DNA from: Streptomyces sp. NBC_00576
Lineage (GTDB): Bacteria > Actinomycetota > Actinomycetes > Streptomycetales > Streptomycetaceae
Assembly: GCF_036345175.1 (NCBI RefSeq)
Contig: NZ_CP107780.1
Coordinates: 6,882,001-6,946,000 of the forward strand
Direction: 5' to 3'
DNA length: 64,000 nucleotides
The position numbers and the translations under genes are program-made. The notes beneath the pieces were generated by a model. That model was not told the origin of the DNA. It ran no database searches and saw nothing but the letters and a program-made list of their open reading frames with translations. Shown one piece after another: positions 34,472-42,875 of this stretch. Position 1 is the stretch's first letter, and every line of letters starts with the position of its first letter.

Positions 34472-35430
34472 GCCCGTACCCCCTCCTCGGCGTCCTCGGC
34501 CCGGGTCTGGAGCTTCAGGCCGATGAGCGAGACGGCGAGGATGATCACCGTCAGGACGGTGGAGACGGCGGCACCGTAGCCGACCTGGGTCTTCTCGAAG
34601 AACGTGGTGAAGGAGAAGTAGGACGGCACGTTGGTCGCGCCGCCCGGGCCGCCCTTCGTCAGGACGTACACCGCGCCGAACACCTTCAGCGCGGCGATTG
34701 TGCACCAGGTGAGGACGACGTAGGTCTCGGGGCGGATCTGCGGCAGCGTGATGTGCCGGAAGCGGCGCCACCAGCCGGCGCCGTCCAGCTCGGCGGCCTC
34801 GTAGAGCTGCGGGTCGACGCGTTGCAGGCCCGCCATGAAGACGACCAGCGGGAAGCCGAGCTGCACCCAGACCATCACGCCCATCACGCTGTAGAGCGCG
34901 ATGTCCGGGTCACCGAGCCAGTCCTGCTGCCAGGAACCGAGCCCGACGGCGCTCAGTACCTCGTTCAGCGAGCCGTTCTCGGGCGCGAGGATCCAGCTCC
35001 AGACGATGCCGGCGACCGCGATCGGCAGCACCTGGGGGAGGTAGAAGCAGGCGCGGAGCACGGCCGCCCAGCGGCTCCCGAAGTGCTTGCCGACGTAGTC
35101 GAACAGGGCGGCGGCCAGGACGAGCCCGACAGCAGTGGGCACGGCCGCCATCGCCACGACCATGAACAGGCTGTGCCGGAACGACGCCCAGAACTCCGAA
35201 TCGTCCATAAGTGCCCGGTAGTTGGCGAGCCCCGACCACTCCGGGGTGCCCACGCCCCGCCAATCCGTGAAGCTCACCCCGGTGTTCATCAGGAACGGCA
35301 CGACGATCACGGCGAGGAAGGCGAGCGCCCCGGGGAGGAGGAAGAGCGTGTACGAGTCCTTGCGGTGGCGCGAACCGCCCTGCCGCCGGGCGTCTTTGGC
35401 GACCCGGGCCCGTTCGACGGTGACCGTCAT
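34468..35430 (-). CDS. Sugar ABC transporter permease (MalF type)
   Basis: The 320-residue protein has an N-terminal cytoplasmic stretch, then six helices (YTLFLLPGALAFLAVIVVPF first), and the EAA-type loop QLYEAAELDGAGWWRRFRHI. Its ATG overlaps the stop of the binding-protein gene by 4 bases, and its TGA overlaps the next permease, so the three are translationally coupled. Confidence 0.93.
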   Translation of the reverse strand: MTVTVERARVAKDARRQGGSRHRKDSYTLFLLPGALAFLAVIVVPFLMNTGVSFTDWRGVGTPEWSGLANYRALMDDSEFWASFRHSLFMVVAMAAVPTAVGLVLAAALFDYVGKHFGSRWAAVLRACFYLPQVLPIAVAGIVWSWILAPENGSLNEVLSAVGLGSWQQDWLGDPDIALYSVMGVMVWVQLGFPLVVFMAGLQRVDPQLYEAAELDGAGWWRRFRHITLPQIRPETYVVLTWCTIAALKVFGAVYVLTKGGPGGATNVPSYFSFTTFFEKTQVGYGAAVSTVLTVIILAVSLIGLKLQTRAEDAEEGVRA

Positions 35431-36740
35431 GTCTTGGGTACGCCCTTGTCGTACGCCTCCTGCAACGAGTCGAGGACCGCGTCGGGTTTCGCGCTGCCCG
35501 TGATCAGCTTCTGGACCTCGGAGACGAGGACGTCGTAGAAGCCGGGGGCCGGCCAGTCGGGGTAGAAGGCGAGGCCGTCCCTGCCGGAGAGGGTGTTGAA
35601 GTCGGCGATGAGGGACTTGGCCTGCGGGTCGGTGATGGCGGCCGGGTCGGCGGCCACCGGGACCCCGCCCTTGTTGCCGAGCAGGTTCTGGATCTTCTTC
35701 GACATGGTGATGTCGATGAAGTCGTAGGCGAGTTCCTTGTTCCTGGCGCCCTTGGGGACGACCCACAGGTTGCCGCCGGAGCCGAGGGTGAGGCCGGAGC
35801 CGGGCCACAGGAACGTGCCCCAGTCGAACTTCGCCTCGCTCTTGAAACGGCCGTACCACCAGCTGCCGGAGAACAGGATCGGGCTCTTGCCCTGGATGAA
35901 GGAGACTCCGGCGTCCTCCGCCTTGAGGCTGCTGGAGTTCTTGCCGATGTACCCCTTCTTCACCCAGTCGGCGAAGGTCTCGGCGCCGTACGTCCAGGCG
36001 GCGTCGTGGAAGTCCGTCTTCCCCTTGTACAGCTCGTACTTGTCGACCCAGGCGCGGTCCGCCTTCGACAGGGCGAGCTGGTACAGGTACTGCTGGGCCG
36101 GGTATTCGGCGCCCGCGCTTGCGAGGGGGGTGATGCCGGCGGCGACGAACTTGTCCATGGCTGCGGTGAGTTCGTCGAACGACGTCGGCTCGGCGATGCC
36201 GTGCTGCTTGAAGAGGTCCTTGTTGTAGAACACCATCGTGTACTCGGCGTAGTTGGGTACGCCGTACCAACTGCCGGAGCCCATCACGCCGTTGGTGTCG
36301 TACTGGCTGGTGGTGCGGACACCGGCGCCGATCTTCTTGTCCCAGCCGCGCTTGGTCACCTCGGCGGTCAGGTCGGTGAGCAGGCCCTGTGTGGAGAGCA
36401 GGCCCGCTGTCGCGTTGCCCTTGTTGTACTCCATCAGGTCCGGTGCTTCGGAGGAGTTGAGGACCATCGGGGCGGTCTTCTGGATCTGTTCGAAGCCCTT
36501 CTCCTCGAACTCCACCGTGACGCCCGGATGCGTCGCCTCGAACTCCTCGACGGCCGCTTTCCAGGCCACGCCCATCGCGCTGTCGGGGCCCTCGTAGTGC
36601 CAGAGACGTAGGGTCTTCCCGTCGGACGAGCCGCTCTCCGAGCCGCCGCAGGAGGTCAGCAGCAGGGCCCCGACCAGGGGCCCCACCAGGGAAACGGCCG
36701 TTCTCGTCGTGCGCCTGCCATTCCTTCTTGCCGTCAGCAT
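35427..36740 (-). CDS. Sugar-binding lipoprotein of the ABC transporter
   Basis: The 437-residue protein has a lipoprotein signal (RRTTRTAVSLVGPLVGALLL then TSCGG). The family 1 solute-binding fold follows: TLRLWHYEGPDSAMGVAWKA, YNKDLFKQHGIAEPTSFDEL and FSGSWWYGRFKSEAKFDWGT. GGAGG precedes the ATG. It is the first gene of the operon, directly behind the promoter and operators at 36793-36865. Confidence 0.93.
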   Translation of the reverse strand: MLTARRNGRRTTRTAVSLVGPLVGALLLTSCGGSESGSSDGKTLRLWHYEGPDSAMGVAWKAAVEEFEATHPGVTVEFEEKGFEQIQKTAPMVLNSSEAPDLMEYNKGNATAGLLSTQGLLTDLTAEVTKRGWDKKIGAGVRTTSQYDTNGVMGSGSWYGVPNYAEYTMVFYNKDLFKQHGIAEPTSFDELTAAMDKFVAAGITPLASAGAEYPAQQYLYQLALSKADRAWVDKYELYKGKTDFHDAAWTYGAETFADWVKKGYIGKNSSSLKAEDAGVSFIQGKSPILFSGSWWYGRFKSEAKFDWGTFLWPGSGLTLGSGGNLWVVPKGARNKELAYDFIDITMSKKIQNLLGNKGGVPVAADPAAITDPQAKSLIADFNTLSGRDGLAFYPDWPAPGFYDVLVSEVQKLITGSAKPDAVLDSLQEAYDKGVPKT

Positions 36741-36792
36741 CCAGTGCCTCCAGGGGAGTCGGATGGATCTCGGTCACCCGTCGCGCAGGGTC

Positions 36793-36808
36793 GTCGAACT
36801 GGTTCGAC
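36793..36808. promoter_or_regulatory. LacI-type operator O1
   Basis: GTCGAAC-TG-GTTCGAC is a 7+7 palindrome with a 2-base centre. It shares the half-site GTCGAA with the operator at 36814-36833; the centres are 23 bases apart, about two helical turns. Confidence 0.6.
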
Positions 36809-36813
36809 ACGAG

Positions 36814-36833
36814 TCGTCGAAGCGCTTCGACGA
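36814..36833. promoter_or_regulatory. LacI-type operator O2
   Basis: TCGTCGAAGCGCTTCGACGA is a perfect 20-base palindrome with the central CG typical of LacI-family sites. It lies just downstream of the predicted -10, across the expected transcription start. Confidence 0.75.
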
Positions 36834-36836
36834 GCG

Positions 36837-36865
36837 AAGGTATGTGTGGCGTGTAAACGAGTCAA
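36837..36865 (-). promoter_or_regulatory. Promoter of the xyloside operon
   Basis: Read on the minus strand, TTGACT (36865-36860), a 17-base spacer and TACCTT (36842-36837) form a near-consensus promoter. It is about 97 bases before the binding-protein ATG, with both operators just downstream. Confidence 0.7.
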
Positions 36866-36893
36866 TGGGGTGCGCGCGAATTGACCCGGCGGG

Positions 36894-38234
36894 TCAGCCG
36901 GCTTCGGCTCGCGAGTGACAGCGGCTGCGCGTCGCGAGTGACAGCAGCAGCGCGCTCGCCGCCGCCGCGACCGGGACGCAGTACCCCGCCGTGGCCGACA
37001 CCTGTTCCGCCGCCCAGCCCCCCGCCGCCGAACCGCCGGCTATGCCGCCGAGGAGGCCGGTCACCGCGAGGGTCATGCCCTCGTTCAGGCGGCCCTCGGG
37101 GGTGCGGTGCTGGACCAGGGTCATGTTCGTGATCATCGTGGGCGCGGTGGCCATCCCGGCCACGAGCAGCGCGCCCGCGAGGACGAGAAGCGAGCCGGTG
37201 AGAGCGGCGGCGAGCAGGGGCAGCGTCATCAGTGCCGTCATCACGGCCAGGCACCAGGGGTGGCGCCGCTCGGCGGGCCCGGACGGCCGCAACGCCCCGT
37301 ACAGCAGACCGGCCGCGCACGATCCGGCCGCCTGGAGGGCGAGTACGGCGCCGGCGGCCGCCCGGTGCCCCTGCTCGTCGGCGAAGGCGATCGTGACGAC
37401 CTCCATCGACCCGAACACGGCACCCGTGGCCAGGCACACGGCGAGCAGCGGGCGCATCCCGGGGGCGCGCAGCGGAGACGTACCCGGGGTGAGAAGCGCT
37501 TCGACGCGCCGGACGGGTGGCTCGGTCGACCGCTGGGCGGTGAAGAGGAGCACGCCGGTCATCATCAGGACCGCCCCGACCAGCGTGCCCGCCTCCGGGA
37601 ACAACGCCCCGCACAGGAAGGCCGCGAGGACCGGGCCCAGCATGAAACAGAGCTCGTCGGCGGCCTGTTCGAAGGAGTTGGCGGTGTGCAGCGCCTTCTC
37701 GTCGCCGTTCAGGAGATGGGCCCAGCGGGCCCGTGACATGCCGCCGGTGTTGGGGGTCGTGGCGGTGGCGGCGTACGCGGCGAAGAGGGTCCAGTCGGGG
37801 GCGCCGTAGTGCACGCAGAGCAGCAGGGCCAGGGAGCCGAGGGCGGCAAGTGCCGTGGCCGGTACGGCGATTCGGGCCTGGCCGTACCGGTCGACGAGCC
37901 GTGCGGTCCAGGGTGCGACCAGGGCCGTCGCGGCGAGCCCGGTCGCGGTGACGGCGCCGGCGAGGGCGTACGAGCCGCGCGATCCGGCGATCATGATGAC
38001 CGCGCTCACGCTGAACATGCCCATGGGGAGCCGGGCGATCAGGTTCCCGGCGGTGAAGGCGCGGGCGCCGGGGACGGTGAAGAGGCGGCGGTAGGGGCCG
38101 GGTGGGCGGTGGTCGTCCGGCGTACGGGTACGGCCGCGGGGGCGGAAGTCGGCGATGACCAGGGCGTCCTGGGTGACGGCGGGGAGCGGCTGGGGGAGCG
38201 GTCGGGAGCGCGGTCGGGGTGATGGCTGCGGCAT
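36894..38234 (-). CDS. MFS transporter
   Basis: The 446-residue protein has a long N-terminal cytoplasmic tail rich in Pro and Arg and then about twelve helices (FTAGNLIARLPMGMFSVSAV first). WTARLVDRYGQARIAV is the MFS loop 2-3 pattern. The substrate is unknown; drug or metabolite export is common for this subfamily. It is divergent from the LysR gene, which probably controls it. Confidence 0.85.
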   Translation of the reverse strand: MPQPSPRPRSRPLPQPLPAVTQDALVIADFRPRGRTRTPDDHRPPGPYRRLFTVPGARAFTAGNLIARLPMGMFSVSAVIMIAGSRGSYALAGAVTATGLAATALVAPWTARLVDRYGQARIAVPATALAALGSLALLLCVHYGAPDWTLFAAYAATATTPNTGGMSRARWAHLLNGDEKALHTANSFEQAADELCFMLGPVLAAFLCGALFPEAGTLVGAVLMMTGVLLFTAQRSTEPPVRRVEALLTPGTSPLRAPGMRPLLAVCLATGAVFGSMEVVTIAFADEQGHRAAAGAVLALQAAGSCAAGLLYGALRPSGPAERRHPWCLAVMTALMTLPLLAAALTGSLLVLAGALLVAGMATAPTMITNMTLVQHRTPEGRLNEGMTLAVTGLLGGIAGGSAAGGWAAEQVSATAGYCVPVAAAASALLLSLATRSRCHSRAEAG

Positions 38235-38317
38235 GCATCCACCGTCGCCCGGAGTCGATCACGGGGTCCAACACCTGATCCCGGCCGATTAACGCACTCC
38301 TGTTGTAAGTTCGCCGG

Positions 38318-39301
38318 ATGTCTGCCCCGAACCACCTCGACCCCCGTCTCCTGCGCGCCTTCCTCGCCGTGGCCGAGGAGCTGCACTTCACCCGCGCAGC
38401 CGCCCGTCTCTACGTGGCCCAGCAGGCGCTGAGCCGCGACATCCGGCGCCTGGAACGGGAGTTGGGTGCCGATCTCTTCGTGCGGTCGACCCGGCGGGTG
38501 ACGCTGTCGGCCGACGGTGAGCGGCTGCTGCCGTACGCCCGGCGGGTGTTGGCGGCCCATGACGAGCTGCTGGCCGCGTTCGGGGAGGCCCGGCCGCTGC
38601 TGGTGGACCTGAACTCGCCGGGGCTGGCGACCGGGCGGCGGGTGCTGCACCGGGCGCGTGAACTCGCCCCGGAGCACGAGCTGATGGCCCGGTTCGAGAG
38701 TGGGCTCACCTTCGCGGCGGATGAGTTGCTCGCGGGCCGGCTCGACGCGTCGTTCGGACGGTTCGCGGGCCTGGATCCGGTGCTGCGGGCGCAACTGGAG
38801 CAGCAGCCCGTGCGCTACGAGCCGATGGCGGTCGTCCTGCCCGAGGATCACCGGCTGGCCGCGCTGCCCGAGGTGCCGTTGGCCGCGCTGGCGGGGGAGA
38901 CCGTGTACGCGGGTGCGGGGAACCCCCGGACCCCGGAGTGGACCGACCTCGCGCGTCAGCTCTTCGAGGGGCGCGGCATCGGGATCGCGTCGCCCGCGCC
39001 GCTCGCTGTGGGCGACGAGGAGTTCCAGCGGATCATGGCCAAGCTGCGGAACCCGGTCCTCGCCGTGGTGGGTTTCCCGGCGATGCCTCGGACGGTTGTG
39101 CGACCACTGGTCGACCCCGTTCCGTTGTCGCCCGTTTCGTTGGTGTGGCGGAGGGGTCTGGTGCATCCGGGATTTGACGCCCTTCGACGGGCTGCCGCCC
39201 AGCTCGCGAGGGAGGAGGGGTGGTTGCGGATGCCTGTCGGCGGATGGATTCCGGCCATCGACAACGACTTTATGAACAACATCATTTCGGCCCACAGGTG
39301 A
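38318..39301 (+). CDS. LysR-family transcriptional regulator
   Basis: The 327-residue protein has the LysR HTH at residues 8-65 (LLRAFLAVAEELHFTRAAAR; QQALSRDIRRLERELGADLF) and a C-terminal effector-binding domain. Only 83 bases separate it from the divergent MFS gene, the standard layout for a LysR regulator and its target. The ligand is unknown. Confidence 0.93.
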   Translation: MSAPNHLDPRLLRAFLAVAEELHFTRAAARLYVAQQALSRDIRRLERELGADLFVRSTRRVTLSADGERLLPYARRVLAAHDELLAAFGEARPLLVDLNSPGLATGRRVLHRARELAPEHELMARFESGLTFAADELLAGRLDASFGRFAGLDPVLRAQLEQQPVRYEPMAVVLPEDHRLAALPEVPLAALAGETVYAGAGNPRTPEWTDLARQLFEGRGIGIASPAPLAVGDEEFQRIMAKLRNPVLAVVGFPAMPRTVVRPLVDPVPLSPVSLVWRRGLVHPGFDALRRAAAQLAREEGWLRMPVGGWIPAIDNDFMNNIISAHR

Positions 39302-39463
39302 CACATGGCGCACACGAGACCTCCACGTGCGCTACATTCGGGGCCCGGGCGCAGTGTGACAAATGGGGGCGCTCGAGTCGGATGGGGGTCCGATTCGAAC
39401 ATAGGTAGTACGAAAATCCCGGAATCGTACGCGCACCCGAAAGGTTCCCGTGGGGGGATGTGC

Positions 39464-40531
39464 GTGCGTGTGAAGAAGTGGCGTGAAAACGCCCAACCTG
39501 AGTCCCGTTCCGACACTCGGCCTGACGGCCGATCAGGAGCCGGGTCCTCGTGGCCCGAGGCCGCGCCGGAGGGGCAAGCGGTTTCCGAAAACGGCAGAAT
39601 CGGACCCGGTAATTCCTGGCCTGTGCCCAGGCAGAGAGATACGGCCGCTCCGCCGCGATCCGGAGAAACGCGATCCGGAGAAACCGGAGAAGTCAGAAAA
39701 ACCAGGGAAACCGGCATCTCTTTCGGCGTCCCCTACCAGCGCCCCTGGGAGAACCCTGTCGAGGCCGGTCACACCCATGACCCGCACGAGGTGACGGTCC
39801 AGCTCGACGGAGCGGGCCGACAGCTCGAGGAGCTGCTCGTACGGCAGGCCAAGGAGGGCCAGGACGCCGGTGGAGTCGGCGACGGCCCCGTCTTCGTCGA
39901 CGAGACCGGTCGCCGCAGCCGCCGATACCGCCGGATCGGCATCGCCGTGGGCATCTCCTGCGCCGTGTACGCCGTCGTCATCGTCGCCACCCTCCTGTCG
40001 GGCAACTCGAACGCGCCCTGGCTGCCGGTGCCCGGCCAGCAGGACGAGCAGCCGGCCGGTGAGGTCGAGACGAGCCCGCTGCCCGTCGAGTCGGTGGAGC
40101 CGTCGGACTCGGCCGAGGCCACGCCGAACCCGGAGGCATCGGTGAGCGCGGGGGTCACTCCGTCGAAGGGGGCCGCCGCCGTCACGCCGGGCGCCTCGCC
40201 CAGCGCCGCGAGCCCGGGTGCGTCCGTCGAACCCAAGCCCTCGGCCGGCGCCGCCAAGCCCGACCCGGGGACGACCACGCCCGAACCGGACCCCGAGCCG
40301 TCCGTGTCGGTGTCCAGCTCGCCGGAACCGACCCCGTCGGAGAGCAGCGTTCCCTCGCCCGACCCGTCGCCGACGCCATCGCTGTCGACGTCCCCGGCCG
40401 CGGACGGCGGCACGGTCGCCGGCGGTGCGACCGACCCGACCCCGATCGCCGAGAGCCCGGCCGAACCGAGTGCCACCGTCGCCGCCGGCGAGCCGGCCTC
40501 CTCGTCGGCGTCGGTCTCCTCGATGGCGTAG
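39464..40531 (+). CDS. Single-pass membrane protein with long Ser/Pro/Thr-rich outer tail
   Basis: The 355-residue protein has about 150 cytoplasmic residues with no clear domain except a short helix (LDGAGRQLEELLVRQAKEGQ), one transmembrane helix (IGIAVGISCAVYAVVIVATL) and about 190 residues of Ser/Pro/Thr/Glu repeats such as PEPTPSESSVPSPDPSPTPS. Such a tail could span the cell wall. GTG 39464 was chosen for its G-rich Shine-Dalgarno (39452-39457); ATG 39458 and 39305 are in frame. It is upstream of the deacetylase-glycosyltransferase fusion and may be matA of a mat locus, which I recall as lying next to matB. Confidence 0.7.
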   Translation: MRVKKWRENAQPESRSDTRPDGRSGAGSSWPEAAPEGQAVSENGRIGPGNSWPVPRQRDTAAPPRSGETRSGETGEVRKTRETGISFGVPYQRPWENPVEAGHTHDPHEVTVQLDGAGRQLEELLVRQAKEGQDAGGVGDGPVFVDETGRRSRRYRRIGIAVGISCAVYAVVIVATLLSGNSNAPWLPVPGQQDEQPAGEVETSPLPVESVEPSDSAEATPNPEASVSAGVTPSKGAAAVTPGASPSAASPGASVEPKPSAGAAKPDPGTTTPEPDPEPSVSVSSSPEPTPSESSVPSPDPSPTPSLSTSPAADGGTVAGGATDPTPIAESPAEPSATVAAGEPASSSASVSSMA

Positions 40532-40679
40532 AGGGCTCCCGACGACTCCCGGCCGAGGCCGGCCCACTCGTTCCGCCCAGCAGCACGCCCGGTTGCACGC
40601 CCAGCAGCCCGCCCAGCAGAACGCCGTCCGACTGTGTCGACTCCGTTCTGATCTCCTCGTCCCCGGAGAACAACTTCTG

Positions 40680-42875
40680 ATGGCATCCCGCACCCGCCGC
40701 CACGGCGCCCCGAACGGCGCCGGGGGCGCCGCCCGGCGCCGACGGCTGCCCATGCGCCTGCTGCTTCCCTCGCTCATCCTGGTCGCCCTGATGGCGATGC
40801 TGATGCTGCGCGGGTACGTGCACAGCGAAATCCTCGCCGACCACCGCATCCAGCCCGAGGCCTCCGCCGACCTGGTGCCGGACAAGATCCTGGAGGGCGG
40901 CCCGGTCATCGACACCAGAAGCGGCCGGACCACCAGCCTGAACGTGCCCGACCAGCGACTCGTCCTCACGTTCGACGACGGGCCGGACCCCAAGTGGACC
41001 CCGAAGGTCCTGGACGTCCTCAAGAAGCACCGCGCGCACGCGGTCTTCTTCGTCACCGGCACCATGGCCTCGCGCTACCCGGATCTCGTACAGCGCATGG
41101 TGGACGAGGGCCACGAGGTGGGGCTGCACACCTTCAACCACCCCGACCTCTCCTTCCAGTCGAAGAAACGAATCGACTGGGAGCTGTCCCAGAACCAGCT
41201 GGCGCTCGCCGGTGCGGCGGGCATCCGTACCTCGCTGTTCCGGCCGCCGTACTCCTCCTTCGCCGACGCCATGGACAACAAGTCGTGGCCGGTCACGGAG
41301 TACATCGGCAAGCGCGGCTACATCACCGTCGTCAACAACACGGACAGCGAGGACTGGCGCAAGCCCGGCGTCGACGCGATCATCCGCGAGGCCACCCCCA
41401 AGGGCGGCAAGGGCGCGATCGTCCTCATGCACGACTCCGGCGGCGACCGCCATCAGACCGTCCAGGCCCTCGACCGCTTCCTGCCCGACATGAAGAAGAA
41501 GGGGTACGAGTTCCAGAACCTCACCGAGGCCCTCGACGCGCCCAGCGCCCACACGCCGGTCGCCGGCGTCGAACTGGCGAAGGGCCAGGCGTGGACCTTC
41601 CTGGTCCGGGCCTCCGACGGGATCACCGACGTACTGGTCGTCGGTCTCGCGATCATCGGCGTCCTCGTGTTCACCCGGTTCGGCCTGATGCTGCTGCTCT
41701 CCGTCATCCACGCCCGCCGCACCCGCCGCCCCGACTTCAGCTGGGGCCCGCCGATCACCGAACCGGTGTCGGTGCTCGTCCCGGCGTACAACGAGGCCAA
41801 GTGCATCGAGGCCACCGTGCGTTCACTGATGCGGAGCGAACATCCCATCGAGGTGATCGTCATCGACGACGGGTCGAGCGACGGCACGGCCCGCATCGTC
41901 GAGGACATGGGCCTGCCGAACGTACGCGTCGTGCGCCAGCTCAACGCCGGCAAGCCCGCCGCCCTCAACAGGGGTGTGGCGAACGCCCGTTACAACCTGA
42001 TCGTGATGATGGACGGCGACACGGTCTTCGAGCCCGGTACCGTCCGCGAACTCGTCCAGCCCTTCGGCGACCCGCGCGTGGGCGCCGTCGCCGGCAACGC
42101 CAAGGTCGGCAACAAGGACTCCCTGATCGGCGCCTGGCAGCACATCGAGTACGTGATGGGCTTCAACCTGGACCGCCGGATGTACGACGTGCTGCGCTGC
42201 ATGCCGACGATCCCGGGCGCGGTCGGCGCCTTCCGCCGCTCCGCCCTGAAGCGGGTCGGTGGGATGAGCGACGACACGCTCGCCGAGGACACCGACATCA
42301 CGATGGCCCTGCACCGCGACGGCTGGCGGGTCGTGTACGCGGAGAACGCGCGCGCCTGGACCGAGGCCCCGGAATCCGTCCAGCAGCTGTGGTCCCAGCG
42401 CTATCGCTGGTCGTACGGCACCATGCAGGCGATCTGGAAGCACCGCCGCTCGGTCGTCGAACGGGGCCCGTCGGGCCGCTTCGGTCGCGTGGGCCTGCCC
42501 TTCGTGTCGCTGTTCATGGTGGTGGCGCCGCTGTTGGCCCCCCTGATCGACGTGTTCCTTCTGTACGGGCTGGTGTTCGGCCCGACCGAGAAGACCGTCT
42601 TCGCCTGGCTGGGCGTCCTCGCCATCCAACTGGTGTGCGCGGCCTACGCGTTCCGCCTCGACCGCGAGAAGATGACCCACCTGATCTCGCTGCCCCTGCA
42701 ACAGATCCTCTACCGCCAGCTCATGTACGTCGTTCTGCTCCAGTCCTGGATCACCGCGCTCACCGGCGGCCGCCTGCGCTGGCAGAAACTCCGGCGCACC
42801 GGAGTCGTGGGCTCGGCGCCGGACGCCGTACCGGCCGCCCGGACGAGCGGCGGCGACAGGAGGCCCGTGGCATGA
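40680..42875 (+). CDS. matB: Polysaccharide deacetylase-GT2 glycosyltransferase fusion
   Basis: The 731-residue membrane protein has an N-terminal TM helix (residues about 27-45). The NodB deacetylase follows: TFDDGPD at 97-103, metal His pair HTFNH at 150-154, RPPYSS and VLMHD. A second TM precedes a GT2 synthase domain with D396 of DDGSSDGT, DGD (445-447), TEDTD and QRYRW (573-577), and C-terminal TM helices end it. It fits synthesis, export and partial deacetylation of a PNAG-like glycan in one protein. The symbol is given from recall of the S. lividans/S. coelicolor mat locus (mycelial aggregation) and the narK-nnaR synteny. Confidence 0.85.
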   Translation: MASRTRRHGAPNGAGGAARRRRLPMRLLLPSLILVALMAMLMLRGYVHSEILADHRIQPEASADLVPDKILEGGPVIDTRSGRTTSLNVPDQRLVLTFDDGPDPKWTPKVLDVLKKHRAHAVFFVTGTMASRYPDLVQRMVDEGHEVGLHTFNHPDLSFQSKKRIDWELSQNQLALAGAAGIRTSLFRPPYSSFADAMDNKSWPVTEYIGKRGYITVVNNTDSEDWRKPGVDAIIREATPKGGKGAIVLMHDSGGDRHQTVQALDRFLPDMKKKGYEFQNLTEALDAPSAHTPVAGVELAKGQAWTFLVRASDGITDVLVVGLAIIGVLVFTRFGLMLLLSVIHARRTRRPDFSWGPPITEPVSVLVPAYNEAKCIEATVRSLMRSEHPIEVIVIDDGSSDGTARIVEDMGLPNVRVVRQLNAGKPAALNRGVANARYNLIVMMDGDTVFEPGTVRELVQPFGDPRVGAVAGNAKVGNKDSLIGAWQHIEYVMGFNLDRRMYDVLRCMPTIPGAVGAFRRSALKRVGGMSDDTLAEDTDITMALHRDGWRVVYAENARAWTEAPESVQQLWSQRYRWSYGTMQAIWKHRRSVVERGPSGRFGRVGLPFVSLFMVVAPLLAPLIDVFLLYGLVFGPTEKTVFAWLGVLAIQLVCAAYAFRLDREKMTHLISLPLQQILYRQLMYVVLLQSWITALTGGRLRWQKLRRTGVVGSAPDAVPAARTSGGDRRPVA

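Noticed and set aside
31514..34579. 1021-codon plus-strand open frame
   Set aside because: It is a mirror of the GH31 and permease genes, with no family similarity.
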